The notes below the pieces were generated by a model, which had not been told where the DNA came from, did no database searches, and was given only the letters and a program-made list of their open reading frames with translations. Of a DNA stretch of 64,000 bases, positions 43,466 to 53,141 are shown piece by piece (the stretch's first letter is position 1; each line of letters opens with the position of its first letter). A program made the position numbers and the translations under genes. Location: contig CAWFPR010000001.1 in the NCBI GenBank assembly GCA_963817635.1, forward strand, positions 296,519-360,518, read 5' to 3'. Origin of the DNA: CAWFPR01 sp963817635. GTDB lineage: Bacteria > Acidobacteriota > Vicinamibacteria > Vicinamibacterales > 2-12-FULL-66-21.

Positions 43466-43674
43466 AGGGGCTTGAGGCTTCGGGCCTGGGGCTTGGGGGC
43501 TTCGGGACTCGGGGCTTCGCGCTTCGCGCTCGAGCCTCCAATCTCCGATCCTCAATCCTCGATCCTGATCCCCAATCCCCAGTCCGCAATCCCCAATCCC
43601 CAATCCGCAATCCGCAATCCGCAATCCGCAATCCGCAATCCGCAAGCCCGCAAGCCTGAAGCCTGAAGCCCCGT
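43466..43674. repeat. Heptamer array R4, ~200 bp with drifting unit
   Basis: The left third has GGCTTCG/GGCTTGGG units in one orientation. The right two thirds is a clean 7-bp register drifting CCGATCC, TCAATCC, CCAATCC, CCAGTCC, then at least six GCAATCC in tandem, then GCAAGCC and two TGAAGCC. Only a few units are 6 or 8 bp. It fills the gap between the channel-like gene and the glycosyltransferase stop. Confidence 0.9.
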
Positions 43675-44914
43675 TCACCTCAGCCGCTCCGGCCATCGCC
43701 ACCGGGAAACGAAATTCCGCTTCTCCGATTCGAACGCCACGGCGACCTGCTCGAGCCGTGCGTCGATGGCCGGCAGGGCGGCTTCGCGCATCTCGAGCAC
43801 GAACGACGCAAGCCACGCGCTGTAGAGCGGCGTCAGCGATCGCAGCAGGTGGTCGCGCGGCATGACACGCAGGTTGTGGCCGATCGCGAAGTCGTAGACG
43901 ATGGCGGCCCAGAGACGATCGTCGAATCGAAACTGGTCGGGATTCATCTCGGCCAGCTTGCGCAGGTCGAGGATCGTCCGCGGCGGAAGCACCCACGTCC
44001 AGATTTCGCGCAGCTCGCGGTAGCCGAGCCGGAACGACTCGACCAGCGCGTCGATGTTGAGCGCCGGTGCGTCGGCGTCCAGCGGCTCGGCCGCGCCGAA
44101 CACCGGCGTGGCCGCCGATCCCCGGACGCGCTGCCACACGTCGGCCCTGTGTTCCAGGTCCGCGAAGAGCGCACCGACCACCTGCGTCAGCGTCGTGCTC
44201 AGATCCACCGTCGCATGACGCGCCGGACCGCGCAGGCCGAGCACGGCCTCGGCGGCCCGGAACTCGCCGCAGACCGCCTCCACCGCCAGCCACACGTCGA
44301 TTCCCGACGTCGCGTGCTCGATGTCCCAGAAATCCTGCTCGAGATAGTGCGCGACGAGGCGGCCCGAACAGCCGAACTCGGTCGCCGCCGGCTGGCGCAG
44401 CCGCACGCCGTACAACGCGCGGAACGCCGGATAGACGATGCCCTTCGTGATGGCCCCTTCGTTGACGTGGCGCACGTAGTACGGCGAAAGGTAGTCGAAG
44501 CCGCCGGACAGCACCGGTCCGACGAGCCGCTCAATCCATGCCGGGTCGACGCTCGGCAGGCCCGCATCGAGCACCGCGCAGGCCTTGGCCTCCATGCGCG
44601 CGGCGGCCTCGAGTGCCGCCCGCAGCGCCAGCGCCCGGCCGGGCCGGCCGTGGTACGGCACCTCCCCGAACGCGGGGTTCCCGATGCGCATTTCAACCAG
44701 GGCGGCCGGGCCCGCCGCTTCCCGCGCCGCAGACATCGTCGCGTCGGTCGAATCCGGCGTCGGCGATCGCGATCCGCGCGGAGCTCCCGGCGAACGCACG
44801 CGCCAGGCCGTCCTTGACGGCGCGAATCACCGGTCCAACGGTCTGCGCGTCGTTGTAGCTCGTCAGCGCGACGACGATGTCGGCACGATCGCCGGTCACA
44901 TCAGGCTCAGCCAC
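43675..44914 (-). CDS. GT2-like glycosyltransferase (one frameshift near N-terminus)
   Basis: The N-terminal frame starts GTG at 44914 (or 44899) and reads ADIVVALTSYNDAQTVGPVI, a GT2-type opening, then IAIADAG. A one-base shift near 44755 continues it as STDATMSAAREAAGPAALVE, completing the DAGSTDAT nucleotide-sugar motif. The body has AALEAAARMEAKACAVLDAG (DxD-like region) and a long C-terminal helical part (FDYLSPYYVRHVNEGAITKG, ILDLRKLAEMNPDQFRFDD), like glucosyl- or mannosyl-glycerate synthases (GT81-like). It overlaps the trehalose synthase stop, so both may serve compatible-solute metabolism (inference). Confidence 0.7.
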
Positions 44915-46559
44915 GCTGCAGCTCGAACCAGTAGAAGCCATACGGCCCCAGCGTCAGGAAGTACGGGGTCGCGCCGATGGCCGGGAATTCCGTGTAGCCG
45001 AGCATCTCGACGGGAATGAGCCCGGCGAACGCGCTCAGATCGAGCTCGGCCGGCTGCACCGATCGCGAGAGGTTCGCGACGCAGAGCACGATGTCGTCGC
45101 GATACCGTCGCACGTAGGCCAGGATCCTGCCGTTGGCGGGCTCCAGCACCTCCATGGTTCCTCGCCCGAAGATCTTGAACTGCTTGCGCAGCCGGATCAT
45201 GTTGCGCATCCAGTGGAGGAGCGACGACGTGTCGCTCTCCTGCGCCTCCACGTTGAGCCCCTGGTAGCCGTAGACGGGATCCATGATCACGGGACTGTAA
45301 AGGCGCTCCGGGTCCGCACGCGAAAAACCGCCGTTGCGGTCGCCCGTCCACTGCATGGGCGTGCGCATGCCGTTGCGGTCGCCGAGATACAGGTTGTCGC
45401 CCATGCCGATTTCGTCGCCGTAGTAGACGATCGGCGTCCCGGGAAACGAGAACACGAGCCCGACGAGCAGCTCGATGCGGCGTCGGTCGTTGCCGACGAG
45501 CGGCGCCAGGCGGCGGCGGATGCCGATGTTCAGCTTCGCCTGCGGATCCAGACTGTAGGCGAGATACATGTAGTCGCGCTCGTCCTCGGTCACCATCTCG
45601 AGCGTCAGCTCGTCGTGGTTGCGCAGGAAGAGCGCCCACTGGCACGTGTCGGGAATGGCCGGCGTCTGCTCCAGCACGTCGGCGATCAGGTGCCGATCCT
45701 CGAGGTGCAGCGCCATGAACATGCGCGGCATCACCGGAAAGTGATACGCCATGTGGCATTCGTCACCCGTGCCGAAGTAGGCCTGCACGTCGGCGGGCAG
45801 CTGGTTCGCCTCGGCGAGCAGCATCCGTCCGGGGTACGCCCGATCCATGTGCGCCCGGACGGCCTTGATGATGACGTGAGTGTCGGGCAGGTTTTCGCAG
45901 TTGGTGCCGTCGCGCTCGACCAGGTACGGCACGGCATCGAGCCGGAAGCCGTCCACCCCGAGCCCGAGCCAGAAGTCGACGATCGACAGCATCTCGGCGA
46001 CGACCGTGGGGTTGTCGTAGTTGAGATCCGGCTGGTGATGGAAGAACCGGTGCCAGTAGTACGCCTGCGCCACCGGGTCCCACGTCCAGTTCGACCGCTC
46101 CGTATCGACGAAGATGATGCGCGCGTCCCGATAGCGCTGATCCGTGTCGCTCCACACGTAGTAGTCGCGCTCGGGCGAACCCGGCGGCGCGGTGCGCGCG
46201 CGCTGGAACCAGGGGTGCTGATCGGACGTGTGGTTGAGCACGAGTTCGATGACGACACGGAGCCCGCGATCGTGCGCCGCCTCGAGCACGCGTTTGAAAT
46301 CCTCCAGCGTTCCGTAGCTCGGGTGGACGTTCACGTAGTCGGCGATGTCGTACCCGTCGTCGCGCAGGGGTGAGGGAAAGAAGGGCAGCAGCCAGATGCA
46401 GGTGACGCCGAGCTCCTGAAGATAGTCCAGGTGTCCGAGCAGACCCGGGAGGTCTCCGACACCATCGCCATTTCCGTCGCAGAACGACTTGATGGGCACC
46501 TCGTAGATGATGGCGTCCTTGTACCAGAGCGGGTCGTTGAATGTCGCCGTGCGTCTCAT
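44907..46559 (-). CDS. treS: Trehalose synthase / maltose alpha-D-glucosyltransferase (GH13)
   Basis: 550 residues from the ATG at 46559, which places DPLWYKDAIIYEVPIKSF at the expected TreS N-terminus. The GH13 triad is visible: nucleophile Asp in GFRLDAVPYL, acid/base Glu in LLAEANQ, and the transition-state Asp in FLRNHDEL. DGNGDGVGDLPGLLGHLDYL and SFPGTPIVYYGDEIGMGDN are typical. It interconverts maltose and trehalose. There is no fused or adjacent maltokinase. The long in-frame N-terminal extension to 46655 is rejected. Confidence 0.92.
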   Translation of the reverse strand: MRRTATFNDPLWYKDAIIYEVPIKSFCDGNGDGVGDLPGLLGHLDYLQELGVTCIWLLPFFPSPLRDDGYDIADYVNVHPSYGTLEDFKRVLEAAHDRGLRVVIELVLNHTSDQHPWFQRARTAPPGSPERDYYVWSDTDQRYRDARIIFVDTERSNWTWDPVAQAYYWHRFFHHQPDLNYDNPTVVAEMLSIVDFWLGLGVDGFRLDAVPYLVERDGTNCENLPDTHVIIKAVRAHMDRAYPGRMLLAEANQLPADVQAYFGTGDECHMAYHFPVMPRMFMALHLEDRHLIADVLEQTPAIPDTCQWALFLRNHDELTLEMVTEDERDYMYLAYSLDPQAKLNIGIRRRLAPLVGNDRRRIELLVGLVFSFPGTPIVYYGDEIGMGDNLYLGDRNGMRTPMQWTGDRNGGFSRADPERLYSPVIMDPVYGYQGLNVEAQESDTSSLLHWMRNMIRLRKQFKIFGRGTMEVLEPANGRILAYVRRYRDDIVLCVANLSRSVQPAELDLSAFAGLIPVEMLGYTEFPAIGATPYFLTLGPYGFYWFELQRG

Positions 46560-46871
46560 GCCATCGTTCGCCCCGGGCGAATGCTCCGTCAGGCTATCAC
46601 GAAGCTCCGGATGCGCCCGCCGCCGCCGGCCGCCCACGGCGCACGTGTTTGACAACGGACCGGCTTGGCGGTACCGTTGATAGATGAGCGGATTCCTTCA
46701 TCGCGTCTTCAGGAATCTCGGCCGCGGCGTATTCTGACCCGGCCCCTCCGCATCCTTACTTACTCCGTCCGCGACCGGTACCGTTCTGGCGTAAGCTGAC
46801 CACTGAATCATCCCGTCCAGGGTGCCGGCGCACGGCGTTCACCACCCTGTTCCGGAGGTCCAGATCACGCG
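46560..46871. other. 312-base divergent gap between treS and the RodZ-like gene
   Basis: Contains TTGACA at 46649-46654, a perfect -35 in the plus direction, with a weak TACCGT 17 bases later. Just after lies a 17-codon frame (ATG 46684 to TGA 46737, MSGFLHRVFRNLGRGVF) without a convincing ribosome site. The sequence GGTACCGTT appears twice in similar form (46671 and ~46781). Nothing else recognised. Confidence 0.35.
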
Positions 46872-47657
46872 ATGAACATCGGCACCCACCTGCGAGACGC
46901 GCGCGAACGCCGGGGGTTGAGCCTTCACCAGATCGCCCAGTCCACGAAGCTGTCGACGGCCACGCTCCGTCACATCGAAGAGAACGAATTCAGCCGGCTG
47001 CCCGGCGGCATTTTCGTGAAGGGCTACCTGCGCGCCTGCGCCTCTGCGGTCGGCGTCGATCCCGAGGAGGTCGTCGAGGCATTCGTCGCGCAACTGCCGC
47101 AGGCCGCCGCGCCTGACCAGATGTCGCGCCTGGCCGCGCGCCTGGAGCGGCGGCGTACGGCGGGACGGCGGCATTCCGCCCTGGCGACCGTTGCCGTGCT
47201 GTTCCTGGCCTTCGCCGCGATCGCCGCCTGGTACGCCCACCAGTTGCCCGCGAGGCCCGCGCCCAGCGCCGACAGCGTCGCCGCGCCGGTCCCCATCGAG
47301 CCGCTCGTGTCGAGAGCCATGGTAAGTGACGCGCGGCCCGCGTCGGAGCACGACGGGACTGTGCCGGCGCTCTCGCTGGAAATCCAGTCGACCGGCGCCT
47401 GCTGGGTGTCGGTCACCGCCGATGGACGGCTGATTCTCTATCGCCTGCTGGAGTCCGGTGAACGGGTGACTGCCACGGCGCAGAAGGAGCTGGTCCTGCG
47501 CGTAGGCGATCCGTCGATGTTCGAATACCGCGTGAACGGCATCATGGGGCGTCCGCTCGGGGAGGCCCGCCGTCCCGTCACCATCGAGATCACCCCGGAC
47601 AACTACGAAAGCTACCTCGACACGAGCGCGACGCTGCGCGCGATCTCCAGCACGTAG
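46872..47657 (+). CDS. RodZ-like HTH membrane protein
   Basis: 261 residues. A Xre-type N-terminal HTH (IGTHLRDARERRGLSLHQIA, TATLRHIEENEFSRLPGGIF, VKGYLRACASAVGVDPEEVV) is followed by one TM helix at ~103-121 (ALATVAVLFLAFAAIAAWYA). A periplasmic Pro-rich linker leads to a DUF4115-type beta domain (LSLEIQSTGACWVSVTADGR). RodZ links MreB to the cell-wall elongation complex. Many Acidobacteria carry several RodZ-like paralogues, so the cell-shape role is likely but not certain. Confidence 0.85.
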   Translation: MNIGTHLRDARERRGLSLHQIAQSTKLSTATLRHIEENEFSRLPGGIFVKGYLRACASAVGVDPEEVVEAFVAQLPQAAAPDQMSRLAARLERRRTAGRRHSALATVAVLFLAFAAIAAWYAHQLPARPAPSADSVAAPVPIEPLVSRAMVSDARPASEHDGTVPALSLEIQSTGACWVSVTADGRLILYRLLESGERVTATAQKELVLRVGDPSMFEYRVNGIMGRPLGEARRPVTIEITPDNYESYLDTSATLRAISST

Positions 47658-47706
47658 GGAACGACGCGTGGCCCGATCGGCGGTCGCCGTCTCGGACAGC
47701 CGGCGG

Positions 47707-48399
47707 TCAACCAACGGCCGTTCCGAACAGCGCGCCGACCGCCGCCGTCGCTGCCATGGCAGCGGCACCCCAGAACGCGACACGCGCAGCGCCCGTCCAG
47801 GCCGAGGCCCCGCCGGCCCGCGCCGCCAGGGCGCCGAGCGACGCGAGGCAGACGAGCGACACCGCCGAGACCACCGCAACGAGCCACGCCTGAGACACGA
47901 GCATGGCCGTGAGGATGGGCAGAACAGCTCCCACGGAAAACGTGGACGCCGAGGCGAACGCGGCCTGAAGCGGACGCGCCGCGAGCGTGTCGATCTGTCC
48001 CAGCTCGTCCCGGGCATGGGCGCCGAGAGCATCGTGCGCCATCAACTGCTGCGCGACCGTGTCCGCAAGCTCCGGCGCCAGGCCGCGCTTGACGTAGATG
48101 GCGGCCAGCTCGCGCGCCTCGGCGGCCGGATCGGCGGCGAGCTCGGCGCGCTCGAGCGCCAGGTCCGCGCCTTCGGTATCGGCCTGGGAACTGACCGACA
48201 CGTACTCACCCGCCGCCATCGAGAGCGCTCCGGCGACCAGGCCGGCCACGCCCGCCAGGAGAATCTCCGGCCGCGCCGTGCCTGCCGAGGCGACCCCCAC
48301 CACGAGGCTGGCCGTCGAGACGATTCCGTCGTTCGCGCCGAGGACGGCTGCGCGCAGCCATCCGATCCGGTCGGTTCGATGCCCTTCCCGATGTCGCAT
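47707..48399 (-). CDS. VIT/CCC1-family divalent cation transporter
   Basis: 230 residues from the ATG at 48399. A GTG at 48456 would add 19 residues not typical of the family. The landmark opening is RIGWLRAAVLGANDGIVSTA, followed by GALSMAAGEYVSVSSQADTE, both conserved in VIT1/CCC1 Fe/Mn transporters, and three C-terminal helices. Transports Fe(II) or Mn(II) out of the cytosol. It is divergent from the P-type ATPase gene, sharing a 180-base gap, so metal-linked co-regulation is possible. Confidence 0.92.
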   Translation of the reverse strand: MRHREGHRTDRIGWLRAAVLGANDGIVSTASLVVGVASAGTARPEILLAGVAGLVAGALSMAAGEYVSVSSQADTEGADLALERAELAADPAAEARELAAIYVKRGLAPELADTVAQQLMAHDALGAHARDELGQIDTLAARPLQAAFASASTFSVGAVLPILTAMLVSQAWLVAVVSAVSLVCLASLGALAARAGGASAWTGAARVAFWGAAAMAATAAVGALFGTAVG

Positions 48400-48580
48400 A
48401 TCGACGGCCCTGTCCTCCCGCCACGCTGAACGTCTCGATGGCTTCAACGCCTTCACAGGCGCCGGGCCGTCGATACGCCCATTCTACGTCTCTCGGGCGA
48501 CCCCGGCGGGTCCGGCGGTTCGCGCTGGCCTGGGATACGATCGATGAGGACGCGCGTCGGCGTTCCAGGGAGCCATCCAA

Positions 48581-51549
48581 GTGACCAGCGCCGCAGATGA
48601 ATCGCCGGGCCGTAGCCGGGCGTACCAACAGAGCATCGACGAGGTCGCCGCGGCGCTCACGACCGACATCCACCGCGGCCTCGACGAGGGCGAGGCCCGC
48701 TCGCGGCTCGACCGGTTTGGCCCCAACGAGTTGCCGGCCGAGCCACCCGTGCCGGCGTGGCGCCGGTTCCTCGCGCAGTTCAAGGACGTGCTCGTCGTCC
48801 TGCTGCTCGTGGCCACCGCGATCTCTCTGGTCCTCTGGATCTTCGAGCCCGAGGAGGCGCTGCCCTACGAGGCCCTGGCGATCTTCGCCGTCGTCCTGCT
48901 CAACGCGACGATGGGCTACATCCAGGAAGCGCGCGCCGAAGCCGCCGTCGCCGCCCTGCGGCAGATGTCGGCGGCAACCGCGACGGTGGTGCGCGGTGGC
49001 GAGCGGCGCGAGGTTGCCGCCGCCGAAATCGTCCCCGGCGACCTCATCCTGATCGAAGAAGGGGACACGATCCCGGCCGACGCCCGATTGACCGGATCGA
49101 CCGCGCTCCAGACCGCGGAAGCGAGCCTGACGGGCGAGAGCCTCCCGGTCGGCAAGGACACGGACGCGCTCGCCGGCGACGCCCCGCTGGGCGACCGCCA
49201 CAACACGGTCTTCAGCGGCACGGCGGCGACGTTTGGCCATGGCAGGGCGATCGTGACCGCCACCGGCAAGCGTACCGAGATGGGACGCATTGCCACGCTC
49301 CTCGAGGACACCCAGGAGGAGTCCACGCCGCTGCAGCGCGAACTCGATCGCACCGGCAAGCTCCTCGGGGTGGTCGTCATCGCGATCGCGATCGTGATGA
49401 TCGCGACGATCATCGTCGTCGAAGACGTCCACGGCGCTGCGGCGCTGTTCGAGGTGCTCATCCTCGGCGTCGCGCTCGCGGTGGCGGCCGTGCCCGAGGG
49501 CCTGCCGGCGATCGTGACGGCCGTGCTGTCAGTCGGCGTCCAGCGCATGGCGCGCCGGAACGCCATCGTCCGCCACCTCGCGGCGGTCGAAACGCTCGGC
49601 TCGGCGAGCATCATCGCCTCCGACAAGACGGGCACGCTCACCAGGAACGAGATGACGGTTCGCGTCGTCCTCACCGCCAGCGGGCGCGTGACACTCCAGG
49701 GGTCGGGCTACGCGCCCGAGGGGTCGGTAGAGCGCGAGGACGGCGCGGCGATCGATGGCGATCTGCGGATTGAACTCGAACGCGCGCTCGCCGTCGCGGA
49801 TCGGGCGAACAATGCCGCCGTGGAGCTGCGTGACGATCGGTGGACCGTGCAGGGGGATCCGACCGAGGGCGCGCTGCTCGTGGCGGCTCGCAAGGCGGGG
49901 CTGAGCGCCGAGGCGCTCGATGAGCGGCTGCCACGGGTCGCCGAAGTGCCGTTCTCCTCCGAGCGCAAGCTCATGAGCACGATCCACCGCGACACGGGGA
50001 CAGGAGCACGCGGGCATCGTGTTCACCAAGGGGGCGCCGGACGTGCTGCTCACACGATGCGCCTTCGAAGTCGTGGGGGACGGCCGGCGGCCGCTCACCG
50101 AGACGCGGCGCGCCGAGATCCTGGAGGCCAACGACACGCTGGCCGGCGAGGCGCTGCGCACGCTCGGCGTCGCCGCGCGCTGGCTGTCGGGCGACTCGTT
50201 GCGTGGACACGCGGCGCGCCCGGACGCGGGCATCGAGCACGACCTCGTCTTTGCCGGCCTCATCGGCATGATCGATCCGCCGAGGGCCGAGGCGAAGGAA
50301 GCCGTCGCGCGCGCCCGGCGCGCCGGCATTCGCCCGCTGATGATCACCGGGGACCACCCGCGCACCGCCTCCGTGATCGCCCAGGAGCTCGGCATCAGCA
50401 CGGATGGCCGCGCGCTCACCGGCCGGGAGATTCGAGCGGCTCTCCGATGCGGAGCTGGCGCGCGAGGTCGCCGGCGTGTCGGTGTACGCCCGCGTGAATC
50501 CCGAGCACAAGCTGCGTATCGTCGACGCCTTGCGGAGCACCGGCGCCGTGGTCGCGATGACGGGGGACGGCGTGAACGACGCGCCGGCCCTCAAGAGGGC
50601 CCACATCGGCATCGCGATGGGCATCACCGGCACCGACGTGTCGAAGGAAGCGGCCGACATGATCCTCGCCGACGACAACTTCGCGACGATCGTCGCGGCC
50701 GTCGAGGAGGGGCGCGCGATTTTCGCCAACATCCGGAAGTTCCTGCGGTACCTGCTGTCGTCGAACATCGGTGAGGTGATGACGATGTTCTTCGGCGTCG
50801 TGCTGGCCGGCGAGATCGGCCTGCACGGCGACGGCAATGCGCTCGTGCTGCCCCTCCTCGCCACGCAGATCCTCTGGATCAACTTCGTCACCGACGGCCC
50901 GCCGGCGCTCGCGCTCGGGCTCGACCCCGCCGACGACGGGCTGATGCGCGAGCCGCCGCGGCCGGTCGGGGAGCGCGTGATCACGCCGCGCATGTGGCGC
51001 GGCATCGCGGTGGTCGGCGTCGTGATGGCTGGCGCCACGCTGTACGTGCTCGACGCGTCACTCCCGGGCGGCCTCGTCGAGGGCCACGGCGATCTGCACT
51101 ACGCCCAGACGATGGCGTTCACCACACTGATGCTCGCGCAGATGTTCAACGTCCTGAATTCGCGTTCGGACGAGCGCAGCGCGTTCGCCAACCTCTTCAC
51201 GAACCGCTGGCTCTGGAGTGCGCTCGGGGTGTCAATCGCGCTGCAGGTGCTGGTGGTGCATGCGCCAGTGCTCCAGCGCGCGTTCGGAACGGTCGCACTG
51301 GGTAGCGGCGACTGGCTGTTCTGCACGGCCGTGGCAAGCGTGGTGCTGTGGACCAGCGAAGCCGGCAAACTGGTCAGGCGGAGCCTGGGCCCGCGGCGGC
51401 ACGGGGCAGTCAATACTCCGCGAACGCCTCGTCCGGGTAGCAGTACAGCCACTGCTCCCCCGGTTCGGCCGACGCGATCACCGGATGCGCGCTCGACCGC
51501 GCGTGTCCACTCGCGTGACGGTTGGGCGACGAGTCGCAGCACAGCGTGA
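48581..51549 (+). CDS. P-type cation-transporting ATPase (P2A/P2B-like), two internal frameshifts
   Basis: Starts GTG at 48581 with AGGGAG eight bases upstream. Features in order: cation ATPase N-domain; actuator TAEASLTGES; M4 AVAAVPEGLPAIVTA; phosphorylation site SDKTGTLTRNEMT; QGDPTEGALLVAA; SSERKLMSTI. The frame shifts near 50000 to GIVFTKGAPDVLLTRCAF and LMITGDHPRTASVI, then again near 50435 to LSDAELAREVAGVSVYARVN. MTGDGVNDAPALKRAHIGIA and four C-terminal helices follow. Related to Ca2+ or Na+/K+ pumps. The tail after LVRRSLGPRRHG runs antisense over the next gene, so the true end is probably near 51440 after a third indel. Confidence 0.85.
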
Positions 51550-51679
51550 CCCCGCAGGTCTGGCAGATTCGCAGGTGCACCCAGGACGCGCCGATCTTCA
51601 CGCATTCCTGGCACACGTGCACGCGCGGGTGCTTGACGGTGTCTATCGCGCCGATATGGGCACAGGCCTCAGCTTCCAT
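51410..51679 (-). CDS. UBP-type zinc finger protein
   Basis: 89 residues with the ZnF-UBP pattern: CAHIG, VCQECVK, ICQTCGVTLCC, then His in RHASGHARSSAHP. Ends EQWLYCYPDEAFAEY, also typical. Bacterial stand-alone UBP fingers are common and of unknown function; in eukaryotes the domain binds ubiquitin C-termini. Convergent with the ATPase gene. Confidence 0.9.
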   Translation of the reverse strand: MEAEACAHIGAIDTVKHPRVHVCQECVKIGASWVHLRICQTCGVTLCCDSSPNRHASGHARSSAHPVIASAEPGEQWLYCYPDEAFAEY

Positions 51680-51795
51680 AGATTCGAGTGTAACATCCGC
51701 CGCCGCGACGATCCCGATGCCGAAACTCGAGCGTGAATGCTACGATTCCAGCGCTCGGCGCCGGCTCGTGGGTAGAGGCCGGCAGAAGGGAACCG

Positions 51796-52440
51796 ATGGG
51801 CCGGACGAGCGTGGTGGCGATCTCGCGGCAGTTCGGCGCGGGCGGCGCCTGGGTTGGACGCAAGGTGGCTGAACGACTGGGCCTCCAGTACGCGGACCGC
51901 GAAATACTCGCGGAGGCCGCGCGGGCACTCAACGTCGAGACGGACGGGCTGGAACCGCTCGAGGAGAGGGTACGCGGGTTCTGGGAACGGCTCGGCGGCA
52001 TGTTCGCCCTTGGCGCAGCCGACACCCCGTTCATGCCGCCTCCCTTGCCGGTGGTCTCCGAGACCGAGCTGTTCGTCGCGGAGCGTGAGATCATCGAGGC
52101 GATCGCCGCGCATGGCAGGGCGGTGATCGTCGGGAGGGGGGCCGCACACATCCTCCAGGGCTGGCCCGGCGTCGTCCGGGTCTTCCTGCACGCACCTCTG
52201 TCGACGCGTGTGTCGCTGGCGATGCAGGAGTACGGGCTCACGGATGCCGCCGCGGCGACCGAGATCGCGCGCGCGTCGGATGCGCAGCGCGCGCGATTCG
52301 TGCGGAAGGTGACCGGCCGCGACTGGTGCGACGCCGCGCTCTACGATCTCTCGCTGAACACGGGAACCACTGGCCTGGACGAGGCGGCGGAACTCGTCAT
52401 CGGCCTGATGCGGGCCGCGGGCAGGGGGCCGGCCGCGTAG
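51796..52440 (+). CDS. Cytidylate kinase-like P-loop protein
   Basis: 214 residues from the ATG at 51796 (AGAAGGGA five bases upstream); a longer start at 51733 lacks support. The family opening is VVAISRQFGAGGAWVGRKVA, a P-loop-like variant of cytidylate kinase-like proteins, followed by AERLGLQYADREILAEAARA and AAHGRAVIVGRGAAHILQG. The family is thought to phosphorylate an unknown substrate. No operon partner is obvious. Confidence 0.85.
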   Translation: MGRTSVVAISRQFGAGGAWVGRKVAERLGLQYADREILAEAARALNVETDGLEPLEERVRGFWERLGGMFALGAADTPFMPPPLPVVSETELFVAEREIIEAIAAHGRAVIVGRGAAHILQGWPGVVRVFLHAPLSTRVSLAMQEYGLTDAAAATEIARASDAQRARFVRKVTGRDWCDAALYDLSLNTGTTGLDEAAELVIGLMRAAGRGPAA

Positions 52441-52500
52441 GGCCTCGCGGCCCACGCGTTGTGTCGTGTGCCGCCGCCTCACGCCATGGGGAGGAAGGAC

Positions 52501-52680
52501 ATGATCGTCCAGATCGTGCGGTTCAGGTCCGGACTGCCGGACGCGGAAGTGCGGCGGGTGTACGAGGCGCGGTCCCGGAACGGCGGACACGCGGTAAGCC
52601 CGCGCAGGGAAGCCGGCAGGGTCGCGTCCCGCAGTCGGTGCACAACCCAGCGAGTGCCCGGCGTCGCGGGATTCCTGCCT
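52501..52680 (+). pseudogene. Truncated monooxygenase-like (ABM/YdhR) fragment
   Basis: ATG at 52501 with GAGGAAGGA directly upstream begins IVQIVRFRSGLPDAEVRRVY, the usual start of a small ferredoxin-like ABM/YdhR-type domain of about 100 residues. After EARSR the sequence loses all similarity and becomes low-complexity, running into the convergent regulator gene. The 3' two thirds of the gene is missing. Confidence in the family rests on about 25 residues. Confidence 0.35.
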
Positions 52681-53132
52681 CAGATATCGATCAGCCCCCA
52701 GTCGAGCCCCCGGCGCACCGCCTGCGTGCGTGTTGACACGCCAAGCTTGCCGAAGATCGACGCGAGGTGGAACTTGACGGTGTGGTCGCTGATGCCGAGC
52801 TCGGCGGCGATCTGCCGGTTCGAACGGCCGTCGGCGACGAGCGCGAGCACGTCACGCTCGCGGCCGGTCAGTTCCTCGGCCATCGTGCGTTCGCCGCGGT
52901 CCGCGGGATCCCGGCGGCGCGGCGGAGGCGCATCCCTGGATGCCGCCCACGCCGCCGGAGTCAGCACGATCGCTTCGATCGGGCCCGATGCGGGCACGCG
53001 CCCCTGTTCGACGTCGCGCAACAGCGCCGCCCCCGCGATTTCCATACTGTCAGCGGCGGTCGTCTGCGCCAGCAGCGCGTCGAGATCCTCCTGCGCGAGA
53101 CCGACGAGCAAGGCGCGAAGGCGGGCCGCCAC
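52680..53132 (-). CDS. LuxR-type HTH regulator with short N-terminal domain
   Basis: 150 residues from GTG at 53132. The C-terminal GerE/LuxR HTH is intact: LTGRERDVLALVADGRSNRQ, IAAELGISDHTVKFHLASIF, GKLGVSTRTQAVRRGL. The N-terminal ~75 residues are too short and lack the Asp/Lys residues of a receiver domain, so phosphorylation control is unlikely. Starts nine bases after the PDZ-protein stop; the two form an operon. Confidence 0.88.
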   Translation of the reverse strand: MAARLRALLVGLAQEDLDALLAQTTAADSMEIAGAALLRDVEQGRVPASGPIEAIVLTPAAWAASRDAPPPRRRDPADRGERTMAEELTGRERDVLALVADGRSNRQIAAELGISDHTVKFHLASIFGKLGVSTRTQAVRRGLDWGLIDI

Positions 53133-53141
53133 GAACCCAGC

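Noticed and set aside
43466..43674. Possible CRISPR array
   Set aside because: The unit is 7 bp with no spacers and gradual drift between units; no cas genes are present.
46684..46737. 17-codon leader peptide after a TTGACA element
   Set aside because: No ribosome site and weak -10; such short frames occur by chance. Mentioned only within the gap description.
48400..48456. Longer start for the VIT-family gene
   Set aside because: The extra 19 residues are basic and not typical of the family; the ATG at 48399 gives a standard N-terminus.
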